Shown here piece after piece: positions 26,833 through 36,543 of a DNA stretch of 64,000 bases. The notes beneath the pieces are model-generated. The model worked only from the letters and a program-made list of their open reading frames with translations. It was not told the DNA's origin and did not search any database. This DNA comes from an uncultured Sphingomonadaceae bacterium (GTDB taxonomy: Bacteria; Pseudomonadota; Alphaproteobacteria; Sphingomonadales; Sphingomonadaceae): positions 1 through 64,000 of the forward strand of contig CALKJZ010000012.1 of assembly GCA_937995515.1 (NCBI GenBank). Direction: 5' to 3'. The first letter of the stretch is position 1, and each line of letters starts with the position of its first letter. The position numbers were made by a program, and so were the translations under genes.

Positions 26833-27444
26833 ATGAGCAAGCGCCAGAGCGCGAAGCACAAGCTCGACCGCCGCATGGGGGTCAATATCTGGGGGCGGCC
26901 CAAGTCGCCGATCAACAAGCGCGAATATGGCCCTGGCCAGCACGGCCAGCGCCGCAAGGGCAAGATGAGCGATTTCGGCCTGCAGCTCCGGGCCAAGCAG
27001 AAGCTCAAGGGTTATTACGGCGACGTCACGGAAAAGCAGTTCAAGAAGGTCTATTTCGAAGCCGTCCGCATGAAGGGCGATACGTCGCAGAACCTCATCG
27101 GCCTGCTTGAACGGCGCCTGGACATGACAGTCTACCGAGCGCGGTTCGTGCCCACCATCTTCGCCGCGCGCCAGCTGGTGAACCACGGGCATGTGCTGGT
27201 GAACGGCAAGCGCTGCAACATCGCCTCGGCGCGCGTGTCGCCCGGCGATGTGATCGAGCTTGGGCCCCGGGCGCGCGAAATGGCGCTGGTGCTCGACGCC
27301 ATGGCCGCAGCCGAGCGCGACATTCCTGACTATGTGTCGGTCGAGGGCTTCCGGGCGACATTCGTGCGCGTGCCCGCGCTCGACGAGGTGCCCTATCCGG
27401 TCCGGATGGAGCCGAACCTCGTGGTCGAGTTCTACAGCCGCTAG
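26833..27444 (+). CDS. rpsD: 30S ribosomal protein S4
   Basis: 203 residues. The start gives the conserved [20 protein letters not shown]. The S4 RNA-binding domain includes [34 protein letters not shown]. The C-terminus NLVVEFYSR is standard. S4 binds 16S rRNA early in 30S assembly. The zinc-binding cysteines of some S4 forms are absent, as expected for this C-minus type. It is monocistronic here. Confidence 0.98.
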   Translation: MSKRQSAKHKLDRRMGVNIWGRPKSPINKREYGPGQHGQRRKGKMSDFGLQLRAKQKLKGYYGDVTEKQFKKVYFEAVRMKGDTSQNLIGLLERRLDMTVYRARFVPTIFAARQLVNHGHVLVNGKRCNIASARVSPGDVIELGPRAREMALVLDAMAAAERDIPDYVSVEGFRATFVRVPALDEVPYPVRMEPNLVVEFYSR

Positions 27445-27517
27445 GCCGGTCGCCGGCGCATCCGCGCCGCCTCGCGCCGGAGGATCTGCCGCCCCCGGTT
27501 GCGCGCCGAGCGGGCCC

Positions 27518-27988
27518 TCAAGCCGAGGCGGGGAGCATTCGCAGCGTCTGGCAGGACAGGCAGGCGAGCTGCGCCCGGCGAAGCGCCTGCGCGGGTGTCG
27601 GCCCGCCATCTGCCGCCTCGATCCGTGGGCCGATTCGCACCACGCCCTCGTGGCAGGCGGCCGCTGCTGCTGCGAACAGCAGCGCGCGCTGGGCCTCGGG
27701 GCCCGTGCCGGCCATGGCGGCACGGGCCTGCGCAACCGCGCGCAGGGCTGCCGCAGCTGCGGCGGCCTCGGCAGCCAGCCTGCGCGCGGTCTCGGGGGAT
27801 GCGGCCGAATCGAGTGCGCCCGAGAGCAGGCCGAGCGCCGCCAGGCTTTCGGCAAGGCGGCGGTCGAGGCTCGCCTCGACCCAAGCCGCATCCTCCGGGT
27901 GCGGGGGCCAGCGGGTCTCGAGGCTGGCGCCGCCCGTGCAGGCGCCGAGGGACAGGGCAATGACGACCGGGATCAGGGCACGGATCAT
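27518..27988 (-). CDS. Hypothetical lipoprotein
   Basis: 156 residues with a signal peptide and lipobox LGAC (Cys about 17). The mature part is Ala-rich and helical (long LAAEAAAAAAALRAVAQARAAMA stretch broken into heptad-like blocks) with three cysteines near the C-terminus, two as CLSC. I recognise no family. The start codon and ribosome site sit in a hairpin, listed separately. It lies downstream of the dsbA-like gene in the same direction, with 63 bases between. Confidence 0.65.
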   Translation of the reverse strand: MIRALIPVVIALSLGACTGGASLETRWPPHPEDAAWVEASLDRRLAESLAALGLLSGALDSAASPETARRLAAEAAAAAAALRAVAQARAAMAGTGPEAQRALLFAAAAAACHEGVVRIGPRIEAADGGPTPAQALRRAQLACLSCQTLRMLPASA

Positions 27989-28013
27989 GGCAGTCTCCTC
28001 AAGGGAACTGCCA
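27988..28013 (-). promoter_or_regulatory. Hairpin enclosing the lipoprotein ribosome site
   Basis: Read on the minus strand, TGGCAGT and ACTGCCA form a 7-bp stem with a 12-base loop. The loop holds the Shine-Dalgarno GAGGAG and the end of the stem includes the A of the start codon. The fold could limit initiation or respond to temperature. It could also be chance; it is short. Confidence 0.45.
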
Positions 28014-28039
28014 AAACGGTATCAAAAACACCTATTGTA

Positions 28040-28063
28040 GGACAGTATTGGTTATTCCTGTCC
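28040..28063 (-). terminator. Weak terminator-like hairpin after the dsbA-like gene
   Basis: GGACAG and CTGTCC pair across a 12-base loop that includes the stop codon region. On the minus strand a TGTTTTTG tract follows about 12 bases later, farther than in a classical intrinsic terminator. May attenuate transcription into the lipoprotein gene. Confidence 0.3.
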
Positions 28064-28966
28064 GGTCTGTCCCTGCCTGTTCGCCTGCCGGCGCGCCTCG
28101 TCGACGGCAGCCTTGAGCTCCTCGTAGCCGACCGCGCCGGAGAGGATCCGGTTGCCGACCACATAGGAGGGCGTGCCGGTGAGCCCGAGCGCGCGGCCGA
28201 GTTCGAGGTTGCGCTGCAGCTCCTCGCGGTGCTCGCGGCTGTTGAGATCGGCGGCGACCTGCGCCTCGTTCAGCCCGGCGCTGCGCACCGACTGGATGAG
28301 CCGCTCCTGCGACAGGCGGCCCTGGCCGCGGAACACGGTATCGTGGAAGCGGACATAGCGGTTCTGCCGGGCGGCCGAGAGGCTTGCCATGGCGAAGCGC
28401 TCGCTCTCGGGCCCCAGCACCGGAAAGTCGCGCCAGACGACCTTGAGCTTCGGATCCTCGGCAAGCAGGCGCTGCACGTCGGCGGCCGACTGGCGGCAGT
28501 AGGGGCAGTTGTAGTCGAAGAACTCGACAAGCACGACATCGGCGTCGGCCGCGCCGGCCCAGGCGCCCCGATAGGGCGTTTCGATGGCGTCGCGGTTGGA
28601 GGCCAGCAGCTTTTCCACCTCCCGGTCCTGCAGGCGGGTAATGGCCTCGGGAATGATTTCCGGGTTGGCAAGCAGCGTCTCGCGCACCGCAGCTGAAATC
28701 TCGGCCCGGCTGGCCTCGGCCGGGGTCACCGGCTCGGGCTGCAGGAGCGCGAAGGTGAGGGCGGCGGTGCCGGCGCCCGCGAGGCCGCAGGCAAGCGGCA
28801 GGGCGAGCGGGCGCAGCCGCGCAGCCGCGCGTGCGCGGCTGTCGCTGGCGGGCGGCCCTTCGGCAGCCGATGGCGCCGGCGCCGGTGCGGGCGCATCGCG
28901 CGCCATCGCCTCGCGGCCTTCGGGCTGGGCCTCGGCTTCCACCGGGGCGACGGGGGTGTCGGTCAT
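28052..28966 (-). CDS. DsbA family thioredoxin-fold protein
   Basis: 304 residues. An Ala/Pro-rich cytosolic tail (about 1-50) precedes one membrane segment (about 53-75), so the protein is probably anchored with its catalytic domain in the periplasm. The redox motif is CPYC (C154, C157) in FFDYNCPYCRQS, and the cis-Pro loop is TGTPSYVVGNRILSG. It resembles the Com1/DsbA-like thiol oxidoreductases that oxidise or isomerise secreted proteins. Its start overlaps the stop of the M48 protease gene (ATGA), implying coupled production of two envelope quality-control proteins. Confidence 0.93.
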   Translation of the reverse strand: MTDTPVAPVEAEAQPEGREAMARDAPAPAPAPSAAEGPPASDSRARAAARLRPLALPLACGLAGAGTAALTFALLQPEPVTPAEASRAEISAAVRETLLANPEIIPEAITRLQDREVEKLLASNRDAIETPYRGAWAGAADADVVLVEFFDYNCPYCRQSAADVQRLLAEDPKLKVVWRDFPVLGPESERFAMASLSAARQNRYVRFHDTVFRGQGRLSQERLIQSVRSAGLNEAQVAADLNSREHREELQRNLELGRALGLTGTPSYVVGNRILSGAVGYEELKAAVDEARRQANRQGQTGQE

Positions 28967-30399
28967 CGCCGCTGCTTCTTGGACCGCTCGGCTTCGGCGG
29001 CCGATGCAAGCGCGATGTCCTGCGCGCGCACATGGTCCGGCGAGCCGCGCGGCAGCCCGGCGAGCGCCACCTGTGCCGCCCGGCCGACAACTCGCGGGTC
29101 GCCGCCCATCAGGCTCACCCGCTCGGCCGTTGCCAGCGCTGCGCGCGCCTCGTCGCCGCGCCGTTCGTAGATGATCCCCAGCTGCAGCCAGGCGAAGGGA
29201 TTGTCCCGGTCGCGGGCGAGCGCGTTGCGCAGCACGGTTTCGGCCTCCGCCATCTGCGCCTCGGCCTGCGGCCCGCCGCGCTCTGCGGCCTGCACAAGCG
29301 CATGGCCGAGCATGGAGGCGATGAGCGGCTCGTGGCGGCTTGCCTCCACCGCCAGCCGAAGCGGCGCGATCGCCTCTTCGGGCCGGCCCGATTCCAGGAG
29401 GATCTGCCCCTTCAGTTCCAGCGCATAGGGGTCGGCCGCGCCGCGCGCGGCAAGCGGGGCGATCTCGGCGAGTGCCTCCGCGTGCCGGCCGGTCTTGTGG
29501 AAGGCATAGGCGCGCGCCATGTGCCCGGCGTCCGATTGGTCGGAAGGCGGATAGGCCGAGAATGTCACCTCCGCAGGCGAGATATAGCCGATGAGCTTGC
29601 CGCGGATCCGCGCGTAGCGCGCCTGCAGCGCCGGGTCTGGCCCCTTGCCCCAGTGCGGCGAGCTCTTGAGCACATGTTCGAGCGCGACGATCCGGTTTCC
29701 GGTCAGCGGGTGGGTGCGGGCATATTCGTTGTTCTGCGGGATGGCGAGACGGAACTCGTCGCCCTGCAGCCTGCGGAAGAACTCGATCATCCCCCAGCCA
29801 TCGACCCCGGCCGCGTTGAGATACGCCGCGCCGGCCTGGTCGGTGCGGCTTTCCTGCTCGCGGCTGAAGGCGAACAGCTTGCCCATGGCCGCCTGCTGGC
29901 CGGCCATCAGCACGGCCATGCCCGCATCGGGCGCGCCGGCCGCGATGGCTGCGGCGCCGAGCACCATGGAAAGCAGCGAGATTCCCGAGGCCGGGCCCAT
30001 CCCCTCGCCCCAGCGCACGGCATGGCCGGCGGCCACATGGCCGAGCTCGTGCGCGAGCACGCCCTGGAACATGCGCACATCCTCGGCGGCAATGATCAGG
30101 CCGGAATGGATGTAGACCTGCTGGCCAAGCATGGCGAAGGCATTGATCGAGGTATCGGAGACGAGCCCGATCGTCACCGCGCGCGGGTCGAGGCCGGCTG
30201 CCTCCTTGAGCGGGCGGGCGACATCGCGGAAGAAGGCTTCCGTCTCGGCATCGCGCAGGATCGATTGCGCCTGCGCGGGCGCCGCCAGCGGCTGGGCGAA
30301 CAGCAGCAGCAGGGCGAGCAGGGCATAAGCCAGCCTCGCGCTCGGCCGATGCCACAGCGCACGAAGCTCCGCCCCCGTCCTGCCCAGCATGGTGGCCAT
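28963..30399 (-). CDS. M48 family metalloprotease with TPR-like C-terminus (BepA-like)
   Basis: 478 residues. The signal peptide ends near residue 44 (LAAPAQAQ). The zinc motif is HELGH (H117-H121) in [14 protein letters not shown], and the third ligand lies in [12 protein letters not shown]. The C-terminal half has repeated helix pairs of TPR type ([41 protein letters not shown]). BepA-like proteins degrade or help assemble outer-membrane proteins such as LptD. The ATG at 30399 has AAGGAG at proper spacing; one three codons later is possible. It is divergent from tpiA. Confidence 0.92.
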   Translation of the reverse strand: MATMLGRTGAELRALWHRPSARLAYALLALLLLFAQPLAAPAQAQSILRDAETEAFFRDVARPLKEAAGLDPRAVTIGLVSDTSINAFAMLGQQVYIHSGLIIAAEDVRMFQGVLAHELGHVAAGHAVRWGEGMGPASGISLLSMVLGAAAIAAGAPDAGMAVLMAGQQAAMGKLFAFSREQESRTDQAGAAYLNAAGVDGWGMIEFFRRLQGDEFRLAIPQNNEYARTHPLTGNRIVALEHVLKSSPHWGKGPDPALQARYARIRGKLIGYISPAEVTFSAYPPSDQSDAGHMARAYAFHKTGRHAEALAEIAPLAARGAADPYALELKGQILLESGRPEEAIAPLRLAVEASRHEPLIASMLGHALVQAAERGGPQAEAQMAEAETVLRNALARDRDNPFAWLQLGIIYERRGDEARAALATAERVSLMGGDPRVVGRAAQVALAGLPRGSPDHVRAQDIALASAAEAERSKKQRR

Positions 30400-30469
30400 G
30401 CCTCTCCTTAAGCGGCTTGCCGGCCCGAAGCCAGCGCGTCTATCAGCCTCGGCGCTTGGGAGCCTGAAG

Positions 30470-31234
30470 ATGAACGCCCGGCGAATGGCGCCGGGGTCTG
30501 GAGCGGTGGTGCAGCAGATCGTCGGCAACTGGAAGATGAACGGCCTTGGCGCCGAACTTGGCGAGCTCGACGCACTGGTGGCGGCCGGGCCGGTTGCCGG
30601 CGTGTCCCTTGCCATCTGCCCGCCGGCCACGCTGCTCAGCCGGGCGGCCGGGCGGCTGGCCGGCTCGCACGTGATGCTGGGCGGGCAGGATTGCCATGCG
30701 GCGCAGTCGGGCGCGCACACGGGTGACATTTCCGCCGAGATGCTGGCCGATGCCGGAGCGCGGCTGGTGATCCTCGGCCATTCCGAGCGCCGCGCCGACC
30801 ATGGCGAGACGGATGCCTGCGTGCGCGCGAAGGTGGAGGCGGCGTGGCGGGCCGGGCTCACGCCCATTGTCTGCGTGGGCGAAACGGCCGCCGAGCGCGA
30901 TGCCGGCTGCACGCACGAGGTGGTGCTGGCCCAGCTCTCGGGCTCGCTGCCGCAGCCGCTCCGGGCGGGGCTGCTGATGGTGGCCTACGAGCCGGTCTGG
31001 GCGATCGGCACGGGCCGCACGCCGACGCCGGACGAGATCGGCGCGGTGCACCAGGCGATCGCAGGGGTGCTGCCCCCCGATACGCCGATCCTCTACGGCG
31101 GCTCGGTCAGGCCCGAGAATGCCGCCGCCCTTCTTGCCGTGCCGCACGTCTGCGGGGCGCTGGTGGGCGGCGCCAGCCTGAAGGCGGCCGATTTCCTCGC
31201 CATTGCGCGCGCGGCCGGGGCCTTCGTGCGATGA
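30470..31234 (+). CDS. tpiA: Triose-phosphate isomerase
   Basis: 254 residues from the ATG at 30470, which has GGGAG seven bases upstream; ATG 30485 or GTG 30509 would remove a short non-conserved N-terminal tail. Catalytic residues are visible: Lys in GNWKMNG, His in ILGHSERR and Glu in [11 protein letters not shown]. The phosphate loop is [11 protein letters not shown]. It interconverts glyceraldehyde-3-phosphate and dihydroxyacetone phosphate. Unusually it overlaps trpG by four bases rather than preceding secG. Confidence 0.97.
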   Translation: MNARRMAPGSGAVVQQIVGNWKMNGLGAELGELDALVAAGPVAGVSLAICPPATLLSRAAGRLAGSHVMLGGQDCHAAQSGAHTGDISAEMLADAGARLVILGHSERRADHGETDACVRAKVEAAWRAGLTPIVCVGETAAERDAGCTHEVVLAQLSGSLPQPLRAGLLMVAYEPVWAIGTGRTPTPDEIGAVHQAIAGVLPPDTPILYGGSVRPENAAALLAVPHVCGALVGGASLKAADFLAIARAAGAFVR

Positions 31235-31857
31235 TCCTCGTCATCGACAACTATGACAGCTTCACCTTCAATCTCGTGCACTACCTCATCGAGCTGGGCG
31301 TCGAGGTGGAGGTCCGTCGCAACGACGCGCTGTCGGTGGCAGAGGCGATGGCGATGGGCGCCTCGGCACTGCTGCTCTCGCCCGGTCCGTGCACGCCGAA
31401 CGAGGCCGGAATCTGCCTCGGGCTCGTCGAGGCGGCAGCCGATGCGGGGCTTCCGCTGCTCGGCGTGTGTCTTGGCCACCAGGCCATCGGCCAGGCCTTC
31501 GGCGGGGCCGTGGTGCGCGCCCCCCGGCTGATGCACGGCAAGACCTCGGCCATCGCGCACGCCGGCACGGGGCTGTTCGCCGGCCTGCCGAGCCCGTTTT
31601 CCGCCACGCGCTACCACAGCCTCGTGGTGGCGCGCGACGGCCTGCCGGAATGCCTTGCCATCACCGCCGAGGCCGACGGGCTCATCATGGGCCTGTCGCA
31701 CCGCACGCTTCCCATCCACGGCGTGCAGTTCCATCCGGAATCGATCGGCTCCGAGCACGGCCATGCGCTGCTCGCCAACTTCCTCGAAATGGCCGGCATC
31801 GCCCACCGGCCGGCGGCCGAGGTGGCCCGCGCGGCACCGCCGGGGCTCCTTCGATGA
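31231..31857 (+). CDS. trpG: Anthranilate synthase component II (glutamine amidotransferase)
   Basis: 208 residues. Class I amidotransferase triad: Cys in [15 protein letters not shown], and His and Glu in [17 protein letters not shown]-terminal [19 protein letters not shown] is typical of TrpG/PabA. It supplies ammonia from glutamine to TrpE, whose gene lies 13 kb downstream; it may also serve PabB. It starts the tight run trpG-trpD-trpC-moaC-moeA, with ATGA overlaps on both sides. Confidence 0.96.
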   Translation: MILVIDNYDSFTFNLVHYLIELGVEVEVRRNDALSVAEAMAMGASALLLSPGPCTPNEAGICLGLVEAAADAGLPLLGVCLGHQAIGQAFGGAVVRAPRLMHGKTSAIAHAGTGLFAGLPSPFSATRYHSLVVARDGLPECLAITAEADGLIMGLSHRTLPIHGVQFHPESIGSEHGHALLANFLEMAGIAHRPAAEVARAAPPGLLR

Positions 31858-32843
31858 GCCGCCTGCCAGATCCGGCGCGTGCTCTCACCGAGGCCGAAGC
31901 GGGGGCGGCCTTCGATTCCATCATGGACGGCGCCGTGGCAGACAGCGATCTGGCCGCGTTCCTCGTGGCGCTCGCCGAGCGCGGCGAGACGGCGGCCGAG
32001 ATCACCGGTGCCGCACGGGCGCTGCGCGCGCGCATGGTGCCCGTGGCGGCACCCGATGGCGCGATCGACGTGTGCGGCACGGGCGGCGACGGATCGCTCA
32101 GCCTTAATGTCTCGACGGCCGTCGCCTTCGTGGTGGCCGGTGCGGGCGTACCGGTCGCCAAGCACGGCAACCGCTCCGCCTCCTCGCGCTCCGGGACGGC
32201 GGATGTGCTCGAGGCACTCGGCTGGCGCAATGACCTGCCGATGGAGCGGGTGGAGGCCTGCCTTGCCGAGGTGGGGGTAACCTTCCTGTTCGCGCAGCGG
32301 CATCATCCGGCCATGGCGCGCGTGGCCCCCGTCCGCCGTGCGCTCGGCCGGCGGACCATCTTCAATCTCCTCGGCCCGCTTGCCAATCCAGCCGGTGTCG
32401 TGCGGCAGATGGTGGGCGTGCCCGCCCCCGAATGGGGCCGGCCGATGGCGGAGGCGGCGCTCGCGCTCGGCGCCGAGGCAGTGCTTGCCGTCCACGGCGG
32501 CGGGCTGGACGAGATCGCCGTCCACGCCCCGAGCCGGCTGTGGGAGGGCGCCGGCGGCGCCGTCTGCGAAGGAGGCTTCGACCCGGCGGAGCATGGGCTC
32601 GGGCCGCACCCGCGCGAGGCGGTTGCAGGCGGCGCGCCCGAGGCGAATGCATCCGCGCTTCGCGATCTGCTCGAAGGCCGGGGCCGGCCGGCCTATCGCG
32701 ACATCGTGCTCGCCAATGCCGCAGCTGCGCTCCGGGTGGCAGGCGCGGCGGCCGACATGGCCCATGGGCTCGCCCTGGCGCGGGCCAGCCTCGACACGGG
32801 TGCCGCCGCCGACCGGCTGGCGCGCTTTCTCGCGTTCCGCTGA
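31854..32843 (+). CDS. trpD: Anthranilate phosphoribosyltransferase
   Basis: 329 residues. The PRPP-binding loop [16 protein letters not shown], the anthranilate-binding [12 protein letters not shown] and [10 protein letters not shown] are diagnostic. It transfers the phosphoribosyl group to anthranilate, the second committed step of tryptophan synthesis. It overlaps trpG by four bases and its stop overlaps the trpC start by one base, so the three genes are almost certainly one transcript. Confidence 0.97.
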   Translation: MSRLPDPARALTEAEAGAAFDSIMDGAVADSDLAAFLVALAERGETAAEITGAARALRARMVPVAAPDGAIDVCGTGGDGSLSLNVSTAVAFVVAGAGVPVAKHGNRSASSRSGTADVLEALGWRNDLPMERVEACLAEVGVTFLFAQRHHPAMARVAPVRRALGRRTIFNLLGPLANPAGVVRQMVGVPAPEWGRPMAEAALALGAEAVLAVHGGGLDEIAVHAPSRLWEGAGGAVCEGGFDPAEHGLGPHPREAVAGGAPEANASALRDLLEGRGRPAYRDIVLANAAAALRVAGAAADMAHGLALARASLDTGAAADRLARFLAFR

Positions 32844-33622
32844 TGGCCGACACGCTCGCCCCCATCCTCGCGGCCAAGCGGGCGCAGGTGGCCGCCCGGC
32901 TCGGCGCCGGTGTGCCCGATCCCGCTGCCGCCTCCCCGCCGCGCGGCTTTGCCGCGGCCCTGCAGCGCGCCCGCGGGGAAGGCCGGCTCGGCCTCATCGC
33001 CGAGGTCAAGAAGGCAAGCCCGTCCAGGGGCCTCATCCGCGCCGATTTCCGCCCGGCCGAGCTCGCCCGTGCCTATGCGCAAGGGGGCGCCACCTGCCTT
33101 TCTGTCCTCACCGACACGCCCTTCTTCGAAGGCGCGGACGCGCACCTCGTCGAGGCCCGCAGCGCCACCCCGCTTCCCGTCCTGCGCAAGGATTTCATCG
33201 TCGATCGGCGCCAGATCGCCGAATCGCGGGCGCTCGGCGCCGATGCCGTGCTGCTCATCGTGGCCGCGCTCGAGGATGGCGAGCTTGCAGACTTCTGCGG
33301 CGAAGCGCAGGCGCTTGGCATGGACGTGCTGGTTGAGGTGCACGACGCGGCCGAACTTGTCCGCGCGCTCAGCCTGCCGACATCTCTTGTCGGCATCAAC
33401 AATCGCAACCTCAAGACGATGGAGGTTGATCTTCAGACCTCGATCGATCTTGCAGCCGAGGTTCCACCCGACCGGCTGGTGGTTGCCGAAAGCGGCCTTG
33501 CCACGCACGCGGACCTGCTCAGGCTGAAGGCCCATGGGGTGACCACCTTCCTCGTTGGCGAGTCGCTCATGCGCGCGGCCGATGTGGCGGCTGCAACGCG
33601 CCGCCTGCTCACCGGCGCATGA
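32843..33622 (+). CDS. trpC: Indole-3-glycerol phosphate synthase
   Basis: 259 residues. Active-site motifs [38 protein letters not shown] and [12 protein letters not shown] are all present. It closes the indole ring in tryptophan synthesis. This is a monofunctional TrpC without a fused TrpF. trpF, trpB and trpA are not in the window, which is normal where they form a second locus. It overlaps moaC by four bases. Confidence 0.97.
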   Translation: MADTLAPILAAKRAQVAARLGAGVPDPAAASPPRGFAAALQRARGEGRLGLIAEVKKASPSRGLIRADFRPAELARAYAQGGATCLSVLTDTPFFEGADAHLVEARSATPLPVLRKDFIVDRRQIAESRALGADAVLLIVAALEDGELADFCGEAQALGMDVLVEVHDAAELVRALSLPTSLVGINNRNLKTMEVDLQTSIDLAAEVPPDRLVVAESGLATHADLLRLKAHGVTTFLVGESLMRAADVAAATRRLLTGA

Positions 33623-34104
33623 CCGAAGGGCGCCGCCTCACCCATCTCGACGATGCGGGTGCCGCGCGCATGGTCGATGTGTCGGCCAAGCCGGAGACGG
33701 CGCGCACCGCCATCGCCGAGGGGCGCATCATCATGTCGGAAGAGGCGCTCGAAGCCGTGCGCGGCGGCGCCGTGTCCAAGGGCGATGTGCTCGCTGTTGC
33801 GCGCATTGCCGGGATCCTCGCCGCCAAGCGGACGGCCGATCTCATCCCGCTCTGCCACCCGCTGCCGCTTTCGGCCGTCCGGCTCGACCTCGAGCTTGCC
33901 GAGCGGTCGATCCGGGCCCGGTGCGAGGTTGGGACGACCTCCCGGACGGGCGTGGAAATGGAAGCGCTCACAGCTGTTTCCGTCGCTCTCCTCACGATCT
34001 ACGACATGGCCAAAAGCGTCGACAGGGCGATGCGGATCGAGGGCATCCGGCTGCTCGCCAAGGGCGGCGGGCGTTCCGGCGACTGGCGCCTCGACGATGG
34101 CTGA
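33619..34104 (+). CDS. moaC: Cyclic pyranopterin monophosphate synthase
   Basis: 161 residues. MoaC signatures: [62 protein letters not shown], and GGRSG near the end. It turns the MoaA product into cyclic pyranopterin in molybdenum cofactor synthesis. Its place after trpC and before moeA is a conserved alphaproteobacterial arrangement. ATGA-type overlaps couple it to both neighbours. Confidence 0.97.
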   Translation: MTEGRRLTHLDDAGAARMVDVSAKPETARTAIAEGRIIMSEEALEAVRGGAVSKGDVLAVARIAGILAAKRTADLIPLCHPLPLSAVRLDLELAERSIRARCEVGTTSRTGVEMEALTAVSVALLTIYDMAKSVDRAMRIEGIRLLAKGGGRSGDWRLDDG

Positions 34105-35296
34105 CCTGCTGCCGCTCGAGGAGGCGCAGGCCCGCCTTCTGGCGCTTCGTGCCCCGCTCGAGCCGGTTGCCGTGCCGCTCGTCGCGGCAGCCGGGCGCTG
34201 GCTTGCGTCCGACATGCAGGCGCGCCTCACCCACCCGCCGGCCGATGTGTCCGCCATGGACGGATGGGCGATCCGCTTTGCCGACCTGCCCGGGCCCTTC
34301 CGCGAAGCGGGGGAGGCGGCGGCAGGCGGCGCCTTCGCCCGCGAGCTGGGGCCGGGCGAGGCGGTGCGAATCTTCACCGGCGCGCCCGTGCCCAAAGGGG
34401 CCGACACCATCGTGGTGCAGGAGGAAATGGCCCTTGCCGACGGATGCCTCGTGCTGTCGGGCGCGGGGCCGGACGCGCCGGGCCGGCATGTCCGCCGGCG
34501 GGGGCAGGATGTGGCGGCAGGGGCGCCGCTCGCGCGCGCGGGCGCCCGGATCGCGCCGCCGCTTCTTGGACTGCTGGCCGCTGCCGGCCACGCGGCGATC
34601 CCGGTGCGCAGGCGGCCGCGTGTTGCGCTTCTTGCCACCGGATCGGAGCTGGTGCCGCCCGGGGTCGTTCCCGCTGCCGGGCAGATCGTCTCGTCGAACG
34701 GCGTGATGCTGGCAGCGCTGGCCCAGACCGCGGGCGCAGAGGTGCGCGACTGCGGCATTGTGCCGGATGATCCGGCTGCCACATCGGCGGCCATCCGGGC
34801 GGCGGCCTCCGGGGCAGACGTGCTGGTGACAATCGGCGGCGCCTCGGTCGGCGTCCACGATCTCGTGCGCCCCGCCCTGCTGGCGCAGGGCGGCCGCATC
34901 GATTTCTGGCGCATCGCGCTGCGGCCGGGCAAGCCGCTGCTTGCAGGCCAGCTCGGCGAGGCGTTGGTGCTGGGCCTGCCCGGCAACCCGGTTTCGGCCT
35001 TCGTGTGCGCGCTTCTGTTCCTGCTGCCGCTGCTGCGGCACCTCGGCGGCGATCCCGAGCCCCTGCCGCGCCTGAGGCGCGGCCTTGCCGGCGCCGATCT
35101 TGCCGCAAACGGCCCGCGCCGCACCTTCCTGCGCGCACGGCTCGGCGAGGAGGCCGGCCTGCCGGTTGTCACCCCGGCCGGGGTGCAGGACAGCGCGATG
35201 CTTTCGGTGCTGGCCGCCTGCGATGCGCTCCTCGTGCGGCCCGAACATGCGCCCGCTGCGGCGCGGGGAAGCGAGGTCTGGTTCCTAACCTATTGA
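34097..35296 (+). CDS. moeA: Molybdopterin molybdotransferase
   Basis: 399 residues. Domains run as MoeA N-terminal ([25 protein letters not shown]), the molybdopterin-binding core ([36 protein letters not shown]) and the C-terminal domain after [16 protein letters not shown]. It inserts molybdate into molybdopterin-AMP. The start lies eight bases inside moaC. It is the last gene of the trp-moa run before the lexA promoter. Confidence 0.97.
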   Translation: MADLLPLEEAQARLLALRAPLEPVAVPLVAAAGRWLASDMQARLTHPPADVSAMDGWAIRFADLPGPFREAGEAAAGGAFARELGPGEAVRIFTGAPVPKGADTIVVQEEMALADGCLVLSGAGPDAPGRHVRRRGQDVAAGAPLARAGARIAPPLLGLLAAAGHAAIPVRRRPRVALLATGSELVPPGVVPAAGQIVSSNGVMLAALAQTAGAEVRDCGIVPDDPAATSAAIRAAASGADVLVTIGGASVGVHDLVRPALLAQGGRIDFWRIALRPGKPLLAGQLGEALVLGLPGNPVSAFVCALLFLLPLLRHLGGDPEPLPRLRRGLAGADLAANGPRRTFLRARLGEEAGLPVVTPAGVQDSAMLSVLAACDALLVRPEHAPAAARGSEVWFLTY

Positions 35297-35331
35297 ACTG
35301 TTGAGCAGCCGCGCTTGACCTGTCGCGCCAT

Positions 35332-35357
35332 GTTCCGCTAATGTTCGATGCATGTTC
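35332..35357 (+). promoter_or_regulatory. Two overlapping SOS boxes (GTTC-N7-GTTC) of lexA
   Basis: Three GTTC tetramers at 35332, 35343 and 35354 are each spaced by seven bases, giving two perfect alphaproteobacterial LexA boxes that share the middle tetramer. The last base is 20 bases before the lexA ATG. Such operators allow LexA to repress itself until RecA filaments trigger cleavage. The doubled site suggests tight or stepwise autoregulation. Confidence 0.9.
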
Positions 35358-35377
35358 CACCCTGGGAGCACGCGGGG

Positions 35378-36052
35378 ATGCTGACAGCCAAGCAGCAGGA
35401 GCTGCTGATCTTCATCAACGATCGCCTGCAGGAGACGGGGATCTCGCCCTCGTTCGAGGAGATGAAGGAGGCGCTCAACCTGCGCTCGAAGTCGGGCGTT
35501 CACCGGCTGATCAGTGCGCTTGAAGAGCGGCAGTTCCTGCGCCGCCTGCCCAACCGCGCCCGCGCGCTCGAAGTGGTGCGCCTGCCAGATGCGGTGGCCG
35601 CGGTGGCACCTGGCGGGGCGCCGGTTGCAAGCCTCGCTGCGGCCCGCCGGGCGCGCGAGGCCGCATCGGCGCCGGCGCGGGTGGTGCCGCTCGTGGGCCG
35701 GATTGCAGCCGGCCTGCCGATCGAGGCGATCGAGGCTCCAGAAGATCTTGCCGTCCCGGCCGCGCTGCTCGGTCCGGGGGAGCATTTCGCGCTGCAGGTG
35801 GTCGGCGATTCGATGATCGAGGCCGGGATCTTCGATGGCGATTTCGCCCTCATCCGGCGCACCGACGATGCGCGCGACGGCGAGATCGTGGTTGCCCTGA
35901 TCGACAACCAGGATGCCACGCTCAAATATTTCCGCAGGGAAAAGGGGATGATCCGGCTCGATCCGGCCAACAGCCTCTACGAGCCGCAGCTTTATCTTCC
36001 CTCGCGTGTGCGGATCCAGGGCCGGCTGGCCGGGCTGCTGCGCCGTTACTGA
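35378..36052 (+). CDS. lexA: LexA repressor
   Basis: 224 residues. N-terminal winged helix ([29 protein letters not shown]). Self-cleavage site A111-G112 in GRIAAGLP, nucleophile S145 in VGDSMIEAG, and general-base K183 in ATLKYFRRE are intact, so the repressor should be fully inducible. It represses DNA-repair genes until DNA damage. The start at 35378 is in the usual position behind the two SOS boxes. It ends the trpG-lexA run. recN, 3 kb away, has no visible box. Confidence 0.97.
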   Translation: MLTAKQQELLIFINDRLQETGISPSFEEMKEALNLRSKSGVHRLISALEERQFLRRLPNRARALEVVRLPDAVAAVAPGGAPVASLAAARRAREAASAPARVVPLVGRIAAGLPIEAIEAPEDLAVPAALLGPGEHFALQVVGDSMIEAGIFDGDFALIRRTDDARDGEIVVALIDNQDATLKYFRREKGMIRLDPANSLYEPQLYLPSRVRIQGRLAGLLRRY

Positions 36053-36543
36053 GGCGCCGGGCGCGGCTCGGCATGGTCTCGGCTGCCGATGGGGCCTTTG
36101 TGGTCTCGGCGCGCCTGCCTCACGCACCTGTGGTCGCCCTCTTGCGCCTGCGTGGCAAGCCGGGGCACACCGGGGCACACCGGGGCACATCGGTGTGCAC
36201 CGGGGCACATCGGTGTGCACCGGGCCCGGATGCGCAAGGCGCGGCCGAACGGAGCCGGCCATCTGGGGCAGCTGCGCCGGGCCAGCTGCGGCGGGTTTTC
36301 GCAGCGTGCCTTCACGCGCTGCGACCAGGGGGTTGCCAAGCCGGCGCAGCAGGTCCAAAGGGTTCCCACGCAGGGCGCCCAGCGCAGCGTGATCCGGCCC
36401 GCAGGCGGCGCAGCCTCGGTTGCGCGTGCAGGTACGGAGCCAGCGCCCCGCATCCCCAAGCTTCCCATGTCACGCGGGGCGCTCAACACCCCGCCCTTCG
36501 TGTGCTGTCGCGCCCGGAGCGCGCAACACCTTGAAAGACCTAG
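36053..36543. other. Long intergenic region between lexA and the helicase
   Basis: 491 bases without a convincing gene. It holds the 10-bp tandem repeat with palindromes (36161-36220). Open frames here on both strands are low-complexity products of the repeats. The DEAD-box helicase gene has a short leader with CCTTGAAAGACCTAG just before its ATG. Confidence 0.6.
36161..36220. repeat. Six 10-bp tandem units forming repeated palindromes
   Basis: Units run CGGGGCACAC twice, then CGGGGCACAT and CGGTGTGCAC alternating twice. The junctions create two identical palindromes CGGTG-TG-CACCG, at 36191-36202 and 36211-36222, exactly 20 bases apart, about two helical turns. This is operator-like geometry. 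There are no unique spacers, so it is not CRISPR. Confidence 0.85.

Noticed and set aside
36161-36220. CRISPR array or iteron origin
   Set aside because: There are no spacers, and no replication initiator gene or DnaA-box cluster nearby.
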